Part shown: piece by piece, positions 7,999 to 17,560 of the stretch
How positions within the stretch are numbered: the stretch's first letter is position 1
How the letters are laid out: each line of letters begins with the position of its first letter
NCBI GenBank assembly: GCA_964504655.1
Contig: CAZDFD010000011.1
Span: 1 to 64,000 of the forward strand
Length of the DNA stretch: 64,000 bases
Source: JANXAZ01 sp964504655
GTDB taxonomy: Bacteria; Pseudomonadota; Alphaproteobacteria; Geminicoccales; Geminicoccaceae
Reading direction: 5' to 3'
The notes under the pieces: generated by a model
Database searches by the model: none
Told to the model about the DNA's origin: nothing
What the model saw: only the letters and a program-made list of their open reading frames with translations
Program-made: the position numbers and the translations under genes

Positions 7999-8583
7999 TT
8001 GCCCTGGGACCCCTCAACCGACGGCGCGGCTTCCGACCTCACGGACGGTGACGCGGCCACAGCCGAGATCCGCCGACGACCGGTCGACGAGGAGATCCTC
8101 GACCACGTCTCCGGCCTCAGGCGCTACGCGCTCCTCCTGGTGGGCGAGCCTCACGACGCCGACGACCTCGTCCAGGAGTGCCTCGTCCGGGTCATTGCCC
8201 AGGCCAGATCCTGGCGCCGTGTCAACGACTTGCGGGCCTACCTTTTCACCACGCTGCACAATGTCTTCGTGGACGGCCACCGGCGGCGACGGGCCCGCCG
8301 CAGCGAGGTCCCGATCGAGACCGTCATCGCCGACCTCCTGGCGCCGCCGCGCCAGCAGGACTGGATCGAGCTGCGTGACCTCGTCGCCGCACTGCAGGTG
8401 TTGCCAAAAGAGCAACGTGAGGTGGTCTTGCTGGTCGGCCTCGAGGGTCTGAGCTATCTCGAGGCGGCGAATGTGATAGGAGTCCCCGTCGGAACGGTCA
8501 TGTCGCGCCTGTCGCGCGGCCGCGAGGCGCTACGGCGCCTGACGACGCATGGTGGGACGGCGAGGCTTCGGGTCGTAAAATGA
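7999..8583 (+). CDS. ECF-family RNA polymerase sigma factor
   Basis: This 194-residue extracytoplasmic-function sigma factor has region 2 at about residues 30-100, including DADDLVQECLVRV and LRAYLFTTLHNVFVD. Region 4 is at about 125-185, with LPKEQREVVLLVGLEGLSYLEAANVIGVPVGTVMSRLSRGR. The best start is TTG at 7999, with GGAG eight bases upstream; longer starts at 7699 give an implausible N-terminus. Its stop overlaps the anti-sigma start (ATGA at 8580), the usual coupled sigma/anti-sigma pair. The sigma factor should be held inactive by the membrane-bound partner until an envelope signal arrives. The signal and regulon are unknown. Confidence 0.9.
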   Translation: MPWDPSTDGAASDLTDGDAATAEIRRRPVDEEILDHVSGLRRYALLLVGEPHDADDLVQECLVRVIAQARSWRRVNDLRAYLFTTLHNVFVDGHRRRRARRSEVPIETVIADLLAPPRQQDWIELRDLVAALQVLPKEQREVVLLVGLEGLSYLEAANVIGVPVGTVMSRLSRGREALRRLTTHGGTARLRVVK

Positions 8584-9566
8584 GCCATGGCGGCACCGCA
8601 TCGGTGCGGTCTGCGGTCGACGAGGGCGAGCTGCATGCGTTGGTCGACGGGCGCCTCGGGAGCGGCCGTCGCGGCGCGGTGCTGGCCCATCTCCTGATCG
8701 AGGGCGGCGACCGCGAGCGGGTCGAGGCCTATCGCCGGCAGCTCGCCGGCCTGGCCCGGATCCGCGACGGTCTGGATCGCTACGCCGAGGGCTTCGCGCC
8801 CGAGCTCCAGCGTGCCCTGGCCGACACGGTGCGCCGGGTGCGGCGGCGGCAGCTCTTGCTGCGCGGGGCGGGCGGGCTCGTGGCCGCGAGCCTGCTCCTG
8901 GTGGCCGGGCTCGGTGCCGTGGGCGCCTGGCGGCAATCCCCGGAGCCGGTCACCGCGATCGTCTACGAGCCGGAGCTGCCGGTACCCGAGTTCCCGTTCG
9001 GTGGCAGCACCAGCCAGAGCCTGGCGGCGCGCCCGGACGGCGACCGCGAGCGCTCGCTCGCCTGGCTCGCCAGCCATCTGCGCGACCAGCCGCTCGAGCT
9101 GCCGGACCTGCGCGAGCTCGGCCTCGTGCCGGTCGGCGGGCAGGTGATCGACGGCGGCAGTTCGCCCGCCGTGCGCCTCGCCTGGTCGAACGGCCATGGC
9201 GGCCTCGTCGACCTCTATGTGGGGGTGGTCTCCTCGGACGCCGAGCAGGCCTTCACGATGGCCCACGAGAGCCGCGTGTCGCTGCACTGGCGGCGCGGCA
9301 AGCTGGTCTTCGCGCTGGTCGGCCCGGCCGAGAGCCCCGAGCTCCTGCACGTGATGCAGGCGGTCATGCACGACATCGGCCGGGTGCCCGAGGCGTCGCC
9401 GGTGCCGACCACGCGCCCGGCCCCGGCGGCCGAGGCGCCGCGCCCGATCCGGGCCGTGGTCGAGCCGGTCGAGCGACCCGTCCCGGGCGGCTCCGAGCGG
9501 GTGGTCCCGCCGGCCCCGGCCCGCGACGCCCCGGCGGTCAAGGCCGACAAGCCGAAGCAGCTCTAG
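8580..9566 (+). CDS. Membrane-anchored anti-sigma factor
   Basis: This 328-residue protein has a short cytoplasmic N-terminal domain starting DEGELHALVDGRL, as in anti-sigma factors of ECF sigma factors. A single transmembrane helix follows at about residues 92-117 (LLLRGAGGLVAASLLLVAGLG). The large remaining part, about 210 residues, should be periplasmic and ends in a Pro/Ala-rich tail. There is no HxxxCxxC zinc motif, so it is not a ZAS-type anti-sigma. The start overlaps the sigma-factor stop. Its stop overlaps that of the convergent aldolase gene in the palindromic CTAG at 9563-9566. Confidence 0.82.
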   Translation: MSHGGTASVRSAVDEGELHALVDGRLGSGRRGAVLAHLLIEGGDRERVEAYRRQLAGLARIRDGLDRYAEGFAPELQRALADTVRRVRRRQLLLRGAGGLVAASLLLVAGLGAVGAWRQSPEPVTAIVYEPELPVPEFPFGGSTSQSLAARPDGDRERSLAWLASHLRDQPLELPDLRELGLVPVGGQVIDGGSSPAVRLAWSNGHGGLVDLYVGVVSSDAEQAFTMAHESRVSLHWRRGKLVFALVGPAESPELLHVMQAVMHDIGRVPEASPVPTTRPAPAAEAPRPIRAVVEPVERPVPGGSERVVPPAPARDAPAVKADKPKQL

Positions 9567-10348
9567 GACGAGGCCGCGGGCGCGCGCCGCACCTCGCCGA
9601 GCAGCCCGCGCATCGCCGTCTCGATCAAGAGCACGTCGTAGGCGAGGCAGAGGAAGCGGTAGCCGCGCCCGATCAGCGCCCGCGTCCGCTCGCCCGTGGC
9701 GGCGAGCCCGCCGAGCACCACACCCGCCGCGCGGATCCCGCGCTCGGCCTCGGCGACCGCGGCCAGGAACTCGGGATCCTCGAAGGCGCCCGGCTTGCCG
9801 AGGCTGGTCGAGAGGTCGTAGGGCGCGATCATGGCGACATCCACGCCCGGGGTGGCCGCGATCGCGTCGATCGCCCGCACGGCGTCCACGTGCTCGATCA
9901 GGAGGATCGTCAAGATCGCGGCGTCCGCCGCGGCGCTGTAGTCGAACGCACCCAGACCCCAGCGCGAGGGCGCGTAGAACGGCCCCCAGCCACGCTCGCC
10001 CGCGGGCGCGTAGCGGCAGGCGGCGACGGCGGCGCGCGCGTCCTCGGCCGAGCGCACGAGCGGGACGACGATGCCGAGCGCCCCGGCATCGAGGAGCGGC
10101 TTGGCGAGCCAGGGCAGGTTCCAGGCGACCCGGGCCAAGGGTACGCAGGACGCGACGGCGGTGGCGGTGATCATCGCCTGCGCGGTCTCGGGCGAGATCG
10201 GCCCGTGCTCGCAATCGACGATCAGGAAGTCGAAGCCGCAACCGGCCAGGATCTGGACGAAGGGTGGCGAGGGCAGCGAGACGAAGGTCCCGACCACGGC
10301 CTCGCCGCGCGCGAGCTTGTCTCGAAGTGGGTTGACGAGCCGCGTCAC
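9563..10348 (-). CDS. HpcH/HpaI-family class II aldolase
   Basis: This 261-residue aldolase acts on 2-keto-3-deoxy acids or 2,4-dihydroxyheptanedioate-type substrates with a divalent metal. Family marks are the VDCEHGP motif (metal/His region), the LDAGALGIVVP strand, RYAPAGERGWGP, the ILLIEH strand carrying the metal-binding Glu, and IAPYDLSTSLG. The start is GTG at 10348, inside a GTGA that also supplies the stop of the upstream cyclase gene when the neighbouring gap is closed. The aldolase is therefore probably translated with the cyclase. The substrate cannot be read from sequence. Confidence 0.85.
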   Translation of the reverse strand: MTRLVNPLRDKLARGEAVVGTFVSLPSPPFVQILAGCGFDFLIVDCEHGPISPETAQAMITATAVASCVPLARVAWNLPWLAKPLLDAGALGIVVPLVRSAEDARAAVAACRYAPAGERGWGPFYAPSRWGLGAFDYSAAADAAILTILLIEHVDAVRAIDAIAATPGVDVAMIAPYDLSTSLGKPGAFEDPEFLAAVAEAERGIRAAGVVLGGLAATGERTRALIGRGYRFLCLAYDVLLIETAMRGLLGEVRRAPAASS

Positions 10349-10373
10349 GGGGCCTCCGACGCCGCCTCGCCCG

Positions 10374-10473
10374 NNNNNNNNNNNNNNNNNNNNNNNNNNN
10401 NNNNNNNNNNNNNNNNNNNNNNNNNNNNNNNNNNNNNNNNNNNNNNNNNNNNNNNNNNNNNNNNNNNNNNNNN
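10374..10473. other. Assembly gap (100 N), probably of no real length
   Basis: The ten bases left of the gap (10364-10373) and the ten bases right of it (10474-10483) are the same, GCCTCGCCCG. Merging them restores one open frame for the cyclase gene, which then ends in a stop overlapping the aldolase start (GTGA). The gap is therefore most likely an unjoined overlap rather than missing sequence. Confidence 0.9.
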
Positions 10474-13400
10474 GCCTCGCCCGGGCCCACGGTCCGGGCA
10501 AGCGCCGCCAGCGCACGGCCGTCGCGCTCGAGGCCCAGCCGGCCGGCGAGCTCGGCGAGCTCGGCGAGCTCGCGGCCGAGGCCGGGACCGCCGCCGTCCC
10601 GCTGCCGGGCCACGAGCGCCCGGGCGCGGCGGGCGTGCAGCTCGGCCCAGGCTACCGGCTCGGCGGCGACGCTCGCCTCGAGCGCCGCGGCCTCGGCCAG
10701 CACCTCGTCGAGCTCGCCCGCGGCGAGGCAGCCGTCGATCGCGTCGCGGCGGAACAGGAGGTGGTTGTGGCAGGCGGAGCCGGCGGCGAGCAGGGCCCGA
10801 CCCTCGGCCAGCGCCGAGCGACGCTCCTGCGGATCGTCGCTGCTCGCCACGATCCCGCCGAGCACCACCGGCCCGATGAAGGCCATGCCGGTGGCGCGGC
10901 ACCGCTCGAGCGCGTCGCGCAGGAGCGCCATGGCGGCGGCACGGTCGCCCGCGAGCCGGCGGAGCTCGGCGCGGAAGGCCAGGTTCTCGGGCACGAAGCG
11001 GCGCGCCGCCAGCCGCGCCGTGATCGCATCGGCTCGATCGAGGTGCCGGGCGGCCTCCTCGAGCTCGCCCCTGGCGGCCGCCAGGATGTGGAGGACGTGG
11101 CGGGCGATGAGCTCGGCCCTGAGCCGGCCGGTGACGGTGGCCGCCTCGACCGCCGCGAGCGCGCTCGTCCGGGCCGCCTCGGGCTCGCCCAGGAAGAGCT
11201 CGAGCATCGCCCGCATCGGCAGGTTGGCGACCCGGATCGCGGCGAGCTCCTCGGCCTCGGCCAGCGCCACGCAGCGCGCGAAGGCGTCGCGTGCCGAGCG
11301 CAGCCGAGCCTCGAGATAGAAGCCGTCGCCGAGCCCGCCGAGCGCCCGCGCCGCGACCTCGGCCGAGCCGACCGCGCCCGCGGCCGCGAGCGCCGCCTCG
11401 TGGGCGGCCCGGCACTCGGCGATCCGCCCGAGCGGGAAGAGCAGGTTGCCGTGCAGGTGCAGGGCCCTCGCGAGGAGCTCCTGGTCGTCGGCCGCACGCG
11501 CCGCGGACAGGACCTCGCCGACCAGCAGGCTCGCCTCGTCGAGGCGGTCGACCAGGCGCAGGCAGCCGGCCATGCCGAGCCGGGCGCGGCTCCGCGCCGT
11601 CTCGTCGGGAGCCGCGGCGAGCGCGCGGCCGAACGCCTCGATCGCCGGACCCGGCTCGCCGAGCTCACCCAGGGCGGCACCCAGCTCGGAGGCCAGCGCG
11701 CAGCGCAGCTCGGGGGTGCGGGCGACCGCCTCGCCGCGCTCGAGGAGGCCGCGCGCGACCGCGAGCCGGCCCCGCGCCGCCTCGCCGCGACCGGCCCGCA
11801 GGCAGGCCTCGGCGGCGGCCGGGTCGCCGGCGCGTTCCAGATGCTCGGCCTGCAGCACGGGCTCGCTCGCCGCGAACCAGTCGGCGGCGCGGCGGTGCAG
11901 CTCGCGCCGCCGGCCGAGGAGCAGCGAGGAGTAGACGCTGTCGCGAATGAGGGCGTGGGCGAACAGGAACGCGCCGCCGTGCGGTCGGACGAGCCCGCGC
12001 CGGACCAGCTCGTGGGCCTCGGCACCCGGATCGGCGGCGACGGCGCGCAGGGCCGCGAGGTCGAAGCGCTGGCCGAGCACGGCCGCGGCGCGCAGGGTCT
12101 CGCGCTCGCGCTCGGGCAGGCGGTCGACGCGCGCCAGGACCAGGCTCTGGATGGTCTCGGGCACGGCGTCGGTACGCCGCTCGGCCTCGACCCGGGCGAG
12201 CTGCTCGAGGAACAGCGGGTGGCCGGCGGAGCGCGCGACGCAGCGTTCCGCGAGTTCGGCCTCGGCACCCAGAAGGCCCGCGGCGAAGGCGCGCGCCTCC
12301 TCCGGTGCCAGCGGCCCGAGGTCGATCGTGACGAGCGGCACGTCGCCGGCGATCTCGCGCCAGCCCCGCTCGAGCGGGTCGCCCTCGGGACGGCTGGTGA
12401 GGAACAGGAGCGCCGGGCAGTCCCGCGCCGCCCGGGCGAGCTCGGCGATCAGGGCCAGAAGCGCCGGCTCCGCCCAGTGCAGGTCCTCGACGCGGACGAG
12501 GCGCGGGCGCGCCGCCGCGGCCCCGCGCAGGAGCGCCGCCAGCACCTGGCCGCGGCCGGCGGTGCGGGTCGCCTCGTCCGTGGCGGCGGCGAGCGCACGC
12601 AGCTCGGCCGGCAGCTCGAGGTCGAGCAGCTCCAAGAGATGGGCGCGGAGGTCCGGCCCGACGAGGCCCTCGCCGATCGCCCGCTCGGCCGCCTGCGCCC
12701 GGGCCGCGGCATCCTGCTCGGGCGCCAGGCCGAGCAGGCCGCGGGTGAGCTCGTGGGCGGCATCCAGCCCGGAGCCGACGCCGAAGTCGAGGACCAGCGC
12801 CTCGTGGGCGGCGAACCCCTCGGCCGAGGCCACGAGCTCGCCGATCAGCCGCGACTTGCCGATGCCGGCCTCGCCGCGCACCAGCACGGTGCGCCCGCGG
12901 CGGCTCGTTCGGCAGGCCTCGAGCAGGCCCCGGAGCTGGCCGAGCTCGACGCCGCGGCCGACGAAGGAGGTGGCCGGCTCGGCGCGCGGGTCGAGCGGGC
13001 GGGGGCCGATCCGGACGGCGCGGATCGGGCGGTCGAAGCCGTCGAGCCGGAGCTCGCCCGCATCGACCGCGTCGACCCGGCCGCGCGCCGCCCGGCGCAC
13101 CTCCTCGGCCGCCAGGATCTCGCCCGGGGCGGCGCGATCGGCCAGCCGGGCGGCGAGGTTCACGGCGTCGCCGGTGACCGTGTAGGTGCTGTGCGCCGCG
13201 CTGCCGGTCTGGCCGGCGACGACCTCGCCGACGGCGAGGCCCACATGCGCCCCGAGCGGCAGCCCGAGCTCGGCGGCGAGGTCGGCCACCGCCACCTGCA
13301 GCGCCTGGGCCGCCCGGATCGCCCGGTCGACGTCGTCGCCGTGCGCCCGCGGCGCCCCGAACAGCCCCATGACGCAGTCGCCGATGTGCTTGTCGACGGT

Positions 13401-13754
13401 GCCGCCGTGCCCGACCACGACGCCGTCGACGGCCGCGAAGAAGCGCTGCAGGAGCTCGTGCACCTCCTCGGGATCACGGCTCGCCGAGAGGCGGGTGAAG
13501 CCGACGAGGTCGCAGAACAGGATCGCCACCGGCCGCCGGTCGCGGCCGGCCGGAGGCGGCGCGACGACCGGCTCCCGGGTGATCGCCGCGATCGCCGCGA
13601 GCAGACGCTTCCTGTGGCCGAGCGAGGCGACGCCGAGCGCCTCGAGGTCGGCATCGGTCAGGGCGAGCAGGACCTCGCGGTCGATGTCGTTGGCCTGGAA
13701 CGCGGCCGCGTAGCGACCGAGCCCGAGCCCTTCGAGCCATGCCCCGACGTCCAA
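10474..13754 (-). CDS. SAM domain-adenylate cyclase-ATPase-TPR signalling protein
   Basis: This large multidomain protein is cut by the assembly gap; with the gap closed it is 1,099 residues and ends at 10345. In order it has a SAM domain (about 1-58) and a class III nucleotide cyclase domain (about 72-250). The cyclase has metal Asp D82 and D126, adenine-type K122 and D196, and transition-state N199 and R203, so it should make cAMP. An AAA/STAND-type ATPase follows, with Walker A GEAGIGKS ending at K300-S301 and a Walker B-like VRVEDLHWAEP, then a long alpha-helical TPR-like region. The start is TTG at 13754, with GGAGGG seven bases upstream. The protein is probably cytoplasmic and senses an unknown signal through its helical part. 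The HpcH-type aldolase follows directly. Confidence 0.88.
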
Positions 13755-13837
13755 CGGGTCGCCCTCCGGGCCGGCGCCCGCGGCGACCCGGCCGCCCTCA
13801 GCCTAGCACGGCCCCGCGACCGGGTCAGCCGGTCGGT

Positions 13838-14911
13838 TCAGGAGGTCTTGGCGGCCGGCTGGAGGAGGTCGTCCCGGCCCCAGACGAGCCGCTCCGCCGT
13901 CCAGCGCGGCAGCTTGAAGGCCCAGCCGTCGAGCCGGCCCGAAAGGCCTGCCACCTGCTCGGCGACCGGCTTCGCGCCGGGCGGCGGGTCGCCCGCCCTG
14001 GGCGTGCCCGGGCTCGCCTCGAGCTTGACCCAGAAGGCCGCGTCGTCGCCTTCGCCCTGCCGCTGGACGACCGCCTCGACGACCAAGCCCTCGGCGGTCT
14101 CGAAGCGGGCCCGCGGGGCGTCGGCCGCGAAGGCCACCTCGGAGGCGGCCTTCACCTCCTGGAGCGTGAGGTCGGAGAGCGTCCCGGCCAGACGCTCGAG
14201 CTTGTCCTTGTCGACGGCGCGACCCTCGGGAACCCCCTCGAGGGTCAGCTCGGTCGCATCCGGGCCGGCCCGCGCCGCCACCACCTCCTCGGCCGTGCCG
14301 GCGCGCAGCACCACCCGAGCCACCTGCTCGCGCGGGACGTCGACGATGCGCCGCTCGATCCAGCCGATCGGCTCCTCCGGGATCTCGATCCGGCGGTCGA
14401 GCAGCCAGGCCCGCGCTTCGCCCGCGCGGCGGGCGTAGACACCGCCGCGGCCCGGCCCGAACAGGCCGTAGCGGGTCTTGCCGACGATCACCGAGACGAT
14501 CTCGGCACCGTTCGCGTCGCTCAGCACGACGAGCCGGGACTTGGCCTTGTCGGCGGTCGGCTCCTCGAGCTCGAGGCGGGGGTGGCGCTCCGGCCGGTCG
14601 GTCTTGGGCTCGAGCACGCGGGCGGTGACGAGGCCGCGGGCGAGCGTTTGGACCTTGCCGACATCGACCGGAAAGCCGCCCAGCTCGTCGACCACCCAGC
14701 CGGCCTCGGCGCGCCGCACCGTCGCGGTGCGGCCGGCCGCCACGACGCGGATCTGCGCCACCTGGTCGAGCCGGTCGGCCAGACCCGGGGCGAGCGGCTG
14801 GTCGAGGCTCACCGTGCTGATCGGGAGGTCGCGCTGCATGACCGCCTGGGCGGCGAGCGCGACCGCGCCCATGGTGACGGCCGCCAGCACCAGCAGACCC
14901 TTGGGCGACAT
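13838..14911 (-). CDS. DUF4340-domain protein of a GldG-type ABC system
   Basis: This 357-residue protein has one N-terminal membrane anchor (about residues 5-25, LLVLAAVTMGAVALAAQAV) and a repeated beta-rich DUF4340 region, with VAQIRVVAAGRTATVRR and a second similar half around residues 205-330. Proteins of this type usually lie directly after GldG-like genes, as here, and are thought to be periplasmic parts of the same ABC system. It is the last gene of a four-gene minus-strand set running from 18502 to 13838. Its biochemical role is unknown. Confidence 0.8.
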   Translation of the reverse strand: MSPKGLLVLAAVTMGAVALAAQAVMQRDLPISTVSLDQPLAPGLADRLDQVAQIRVVAAGRTATVRRAEAGWVVDELGGFPVDVGKVQTLARGLVTARVLEPKTDRPERHPRLELEEPTADKAKSRLVVLSDANGAEIVSVIVGKTRYGLFGPGRGGVYARRAGEARAWLLDRRIEIPEEPIGWIERRIVDVPREQVARVVLRAGTAEEVVAARAGPDATELTLEGVPEGRAVDKDKLERLAGTLSDLTLQEVKAASEVAFAADAPRARFETAEGLVVEAVVQRQGEGDDAAFWVKLEASPGTPRAGDPPPGAKPVAEQVAGLSGRLDGWAFKLPRWTAERLVWGRDDLLQPAAKTS

Positions 14912-14941
14912 GCCTACCTCCGTCCCTCGCGGCGGCCCGGC

Positions 14942-16798
14942 TCAGGCTGCGGCGAAGCGGCGCCGGGTGCGGGCGCGCCGGACCAGCGCCACGACCACGC
15001 CCGCCACCGCCACGAGCACCGGCACGGCCACGATGTTGAGCAGGCGGAGCCGGTCGCGCAACGTCTCGATGTCGCGCCTCAACGCGTATTGAACGTCGCG
15101 CAACTCGCGCCGCGTGTCGAGCAGTTCGGCCTTGAAGCGGTCGATCTCGGCGCGCTGGTCGGCGCTCACCAAGGCCGCGTCCTCGCCGCGCTTGACCTCG
15201 AGCGAGGCGAGCTTGTCCTGCAGGCTCTTGAGGCGCTCGAGCAGCTCCTGCTCCTTGGCCCGATAGCTGGCCTCGGCGGCGCGGCGGATCTCCTCGACCC
15301 GGGTGAACGGCCTGAGCGTCACCTCGCGCCCGCGCAGGCCGGCGAGCGCCGAGGAGCCCGCCAGATAGTCGAGCGCATTGGCGACGAAGTTGGCGTTGTC
15401 GGCGAGCGGCAGGGTGACCTGCTGGCCGAGCAGCTGCTGGCTGGCGAGCCAGGCGCGGTCCTCGAGCAGGTCGGTGTCGGCCACGACCACGATCGAGACC
15501 GGGCCGTCGGAGGCCGTGCGGCGGTCGGCCGGGGCCTCGACACCGTCCGGCAGCGCCTCGGGCCAGGCCGACTTGACCGGACCCTGGAGGCGGGCGGCGA
15601 GCACCCGCCGCTCGCCGTCCGGCTTGAAGGCGCGCAGGAGGCCCAGGGGATCCGGGAACGCCGCGACCTTGTCGACCTCGACCGCCTGGCTCTCGGCGCT
15701 CGAGGTCACCAGCGGCACGAGCTCGGTCGTGGCCCCGTCCACCCGCCGCAGGATGCCGGCCGAGGCGAAGGTCAGGCGGTTGAGGTCGGCGGTCACGAGC
15801 TCGTCTCCGGCGAGCGCGCTGCGGTCGAAGGCGAGCCAGGCCAGGTAGTCGACGATCTGCTGGCGGCCGCCCGAGGGGTACTGCACCTGGCGCGCGGCGC
15901 GGCGGTCGGCGACGATCTTCCCGGGCACCAGCTCGACGCCCCAGGCCGAGAGCAGCGGGCCGAGCGATGAGGCCTGGGCGCCGGGGGAGGGGGTGCGCTG
16001 GCGCATCGCCGCCGCCTCGGAGTGCGGATCGACGAAGGCCAGCACCCGCCCGCCCCGGAGCACGAACTGGTCGATCGCGAAGAGCGTCTTGTCGGACAGC
16101 CGCGAGGGGTGGACGAGCAGCAGCACCTGCACGTCCGGCTCGAAGCTCGCGATGTCGCCGCCCAGGTAGCGGATCGAGAAGAACTGCGAGAGCTGCTCGT
16201 AGACCTGCCAGGGCCGGTACTGCGCCAGGGGGTCGCCGTTGATCGGCAGGCCCGAGATCAGCGCCACGACGGGCTTGTCGGGGTTGGCCAGGTTGTAGAC
16301 GAGGCGCGTCAGATCGTATTCGAGGAAGCGCTCGCGCTCGGGCGAGAGCACCGGGATGACGTCGACGTCGTCGGTGCTGTTGGTGCCGGCCAGGCCCAGA
16401 TAGCCGTTGCCACCGCTCTCGAGCGCGATCGGCTGCAGGCCGAAGCCGACCGCGCGGTCCTCCTCGGGCGAGAAGGGCTCGGGGTCGATCAGCTCCAGCA
16501 CGAGCTTGTCGCCGCTCGCCGCGACGTAGGCCTTCAAGAGGTCGCGCACCCGGTCGGCGTAGGAGGCGAGCAGCGGGTTGGCCTCGCGCACGCCCCTCGA
16601 GACGTACAGGCGGAGCGTCACCGGCTCCTTCATCCCGGCGAGCAGGGTGCGGGTGGGTGCGGAGATCGTGTACTGGCGCCGCTCGGTCAGATCGAGCTTC
16701 AGCCCGCGCAGGGTGAGGGTGGCCCAGGCGGATGTCGCGACCAGGAGCACGGCGGCCAGCACGAGGCCCAGGATCGACAGCTTGGTCCGGTCGGCCAT
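14942..16798 (-). CDS. GldG-like auxiliary protein of ABC transporter
   Basis: This 618-residue protein has an N-terminal membrane helix (about 8-30, LGLVLAAVLLVATSAWATL) followed by DLTERRQYTIS, a hallmark of GldG/ABC-type auxiliary proteins. A large periplasmic region follows, then a predicted coiled coil (about 480-580, rich in E/K/R/L heptads) and a C-terminal membrane helix (about 588-606). In gliding bacteria GldG works with GldA and GldF; in proteobacteria the substrate is unknown. It sits between the ABC-2 permease (12-base gap) and the DUF4340 gene (30-base gap), clearly one operon. Confidence 0.85.
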   Translation of the reverse strand: MADRTKLSILGLVLAAVLLVATSAWATLTLRGLKLDLTERRQYTISAPTRTLLAGMKEPVTLRLYVSRGVREANPLLASYADRVRDLLKAYVAASGDKLVLELIDPEPFSPEEDRAVGFGLQPIALESGGNGYLGLAGTNSTDDVDVIPVLSPERERFLEYDLTRLVYNLANPDKPVVALISGLPINGDPLAQYRPWQVYEQLSQFFSIRYLGGDIASFEPDVQVLLLVHPSRLSDKTLFAIDQFVLRGGRVLAFVDPHSEAAAMRQRTPSPGAQASSLGPLLSAWGVELVPGKIVADRRAARQVQYPSGGRQQIVDYLAWLAFDRSALAGDELVTADLNRLTFASAGILRRVDGATTELVPLVTSSAESQAVEVDKVAAFPDPLGLLRAFKPDGERRVLAARLQGPVKSAWPEALPDGVEAPADRRTASDGPVSIVVVADTDLLEDRAWLASQQLLGQQVTLPLADNANFVANALDYLAGSSALAGLRGREVTLRPFTRVEEIRRAAEASYRAKEQELLERLKSLQDKLASLEVKRGEDAALVSADQRAEIDRFKAELLDTRRELRDVQYALRRDIETLRDRLRLLNIVAVPVLVAVAGVVVALVRRARTRRRFAAA

Positions 16799-16810
16799 CG
16801 CCCGCCTCCC

Positions 16811-17545
16811 TCAGGCCGCCTTCTCGAGGTCGACCAGGAGCGTGTTGACGATCAGGCAGACCGCGACGAGGGTCGCCAGATAGACCGCGGTCGCGGCGCT
16901 CACGACACCCTTCATCATCTCGTTGAAGTGGGTGATCAGGCTGAACGAGGCGACCAGGTCGGTGACGAGCGGCGGCGCCCAGGCGCGGAACGCGGCCAGC
17001 ACCAGCTCGACGCCGCTCATGAGGAACAGGAAGCAGATCGCGGCACCCAGCACGAAGGCGATCACCTGGTTCTTGGTCAGGGCCGAGGCGCAGGCCCCGA
17101 TCGCGATGAACGCCCCGGCGATGGTCCAGGAGCCCAGATAGGAGACCAGGATCACGCCGTTGTCGGGAGCGCCCAGAAGGTTGACCGTGAGCCAGAGCGG
17201 GAAGGTCAGGGCGAGGGCGATGCCGGCGAACAGCCAGGCCGCCAGGAACTTGCCGAGCACGACCTGGAAGGTCGAGGCGGGCAGGGTCATCAGCAGCTCG
17301 ATGGTCCCGGTCCGCCGCTCCTCGGCCCAGAGGCGCATGGCCACCGCCGGCACGAGGATCAGGTAGAGCCAGGGGTGGAACACGAAGAAGCTCTCGAGGT
17401 CGGCCTGGCCGCGCTCGAAGAAGCTGCCGAGGAAGAAGGTGAAGGCGCCCGCCAGCGCCAGGAAGATCACGATGAAGACGTAGGCGAGCGGGGTGGCGAA
17501 GTAGGCCGCGAGCTCGCGCTTGAAGACGACCCAGACCGGGCGCAC
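16811..17545 (-). CDS. ABC-2-type permease, GldF-like
   Basis: This 244-residue integral membrane protein has six hydrophobic segments. It contains FFERGQADLESFFVFHPWLYLILVPAVAMRLWAEERRTGTIELLMTLP, the conserved region of ABC-2 permeases with the E-R-R-x-G-T-I-E-L-L motif. It should form the membrane channel for the ATPase encoded just upstream. Only 15 bases separate it from that gene. The cargo is unknown. Confidence 0.87.
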   Translation of the reverse strand: MRPVWVVFKRELAAYFATPLAYVFIVIFLALAGAFTFFLGSFFERGQADLESFFVFHPWLYLILVPAVAMRLWAEERRTGTIELLMTLPASTFQVVLGKFLAAWLFAGIALALTFPLWLTVNLLGAPDNGVILVSYLGSWTIAGAFIAIGACASALTKNQVIAFVLGAAICFLFLMSGVELVLAAFRAWAPPLVTDLVASFSLITHFNEMMKGVVSAATAVYLATLVAVCLIVNTLLVDLEKAA

Positions 17546-17560
17546 GGTCGCGATCTCCCC

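Noticed and set aside
8454..13754. A 1,766-residue minus-strand frame reading through the gap and over the aldolase, anti-sigma and sigma genes
   Set aside because: The 100-N gap keeps the frame open artificially. Left of the gap the translation is Arg/Gly/Ala-rich antisense of well-supported genes.
10071..14438. A 1,455-residue plus-strand frame opposite the cyclase gene
   Set aside because: It is the antisense shadow of a high-GC coding region, has no domain, and is crossed by the N gap.
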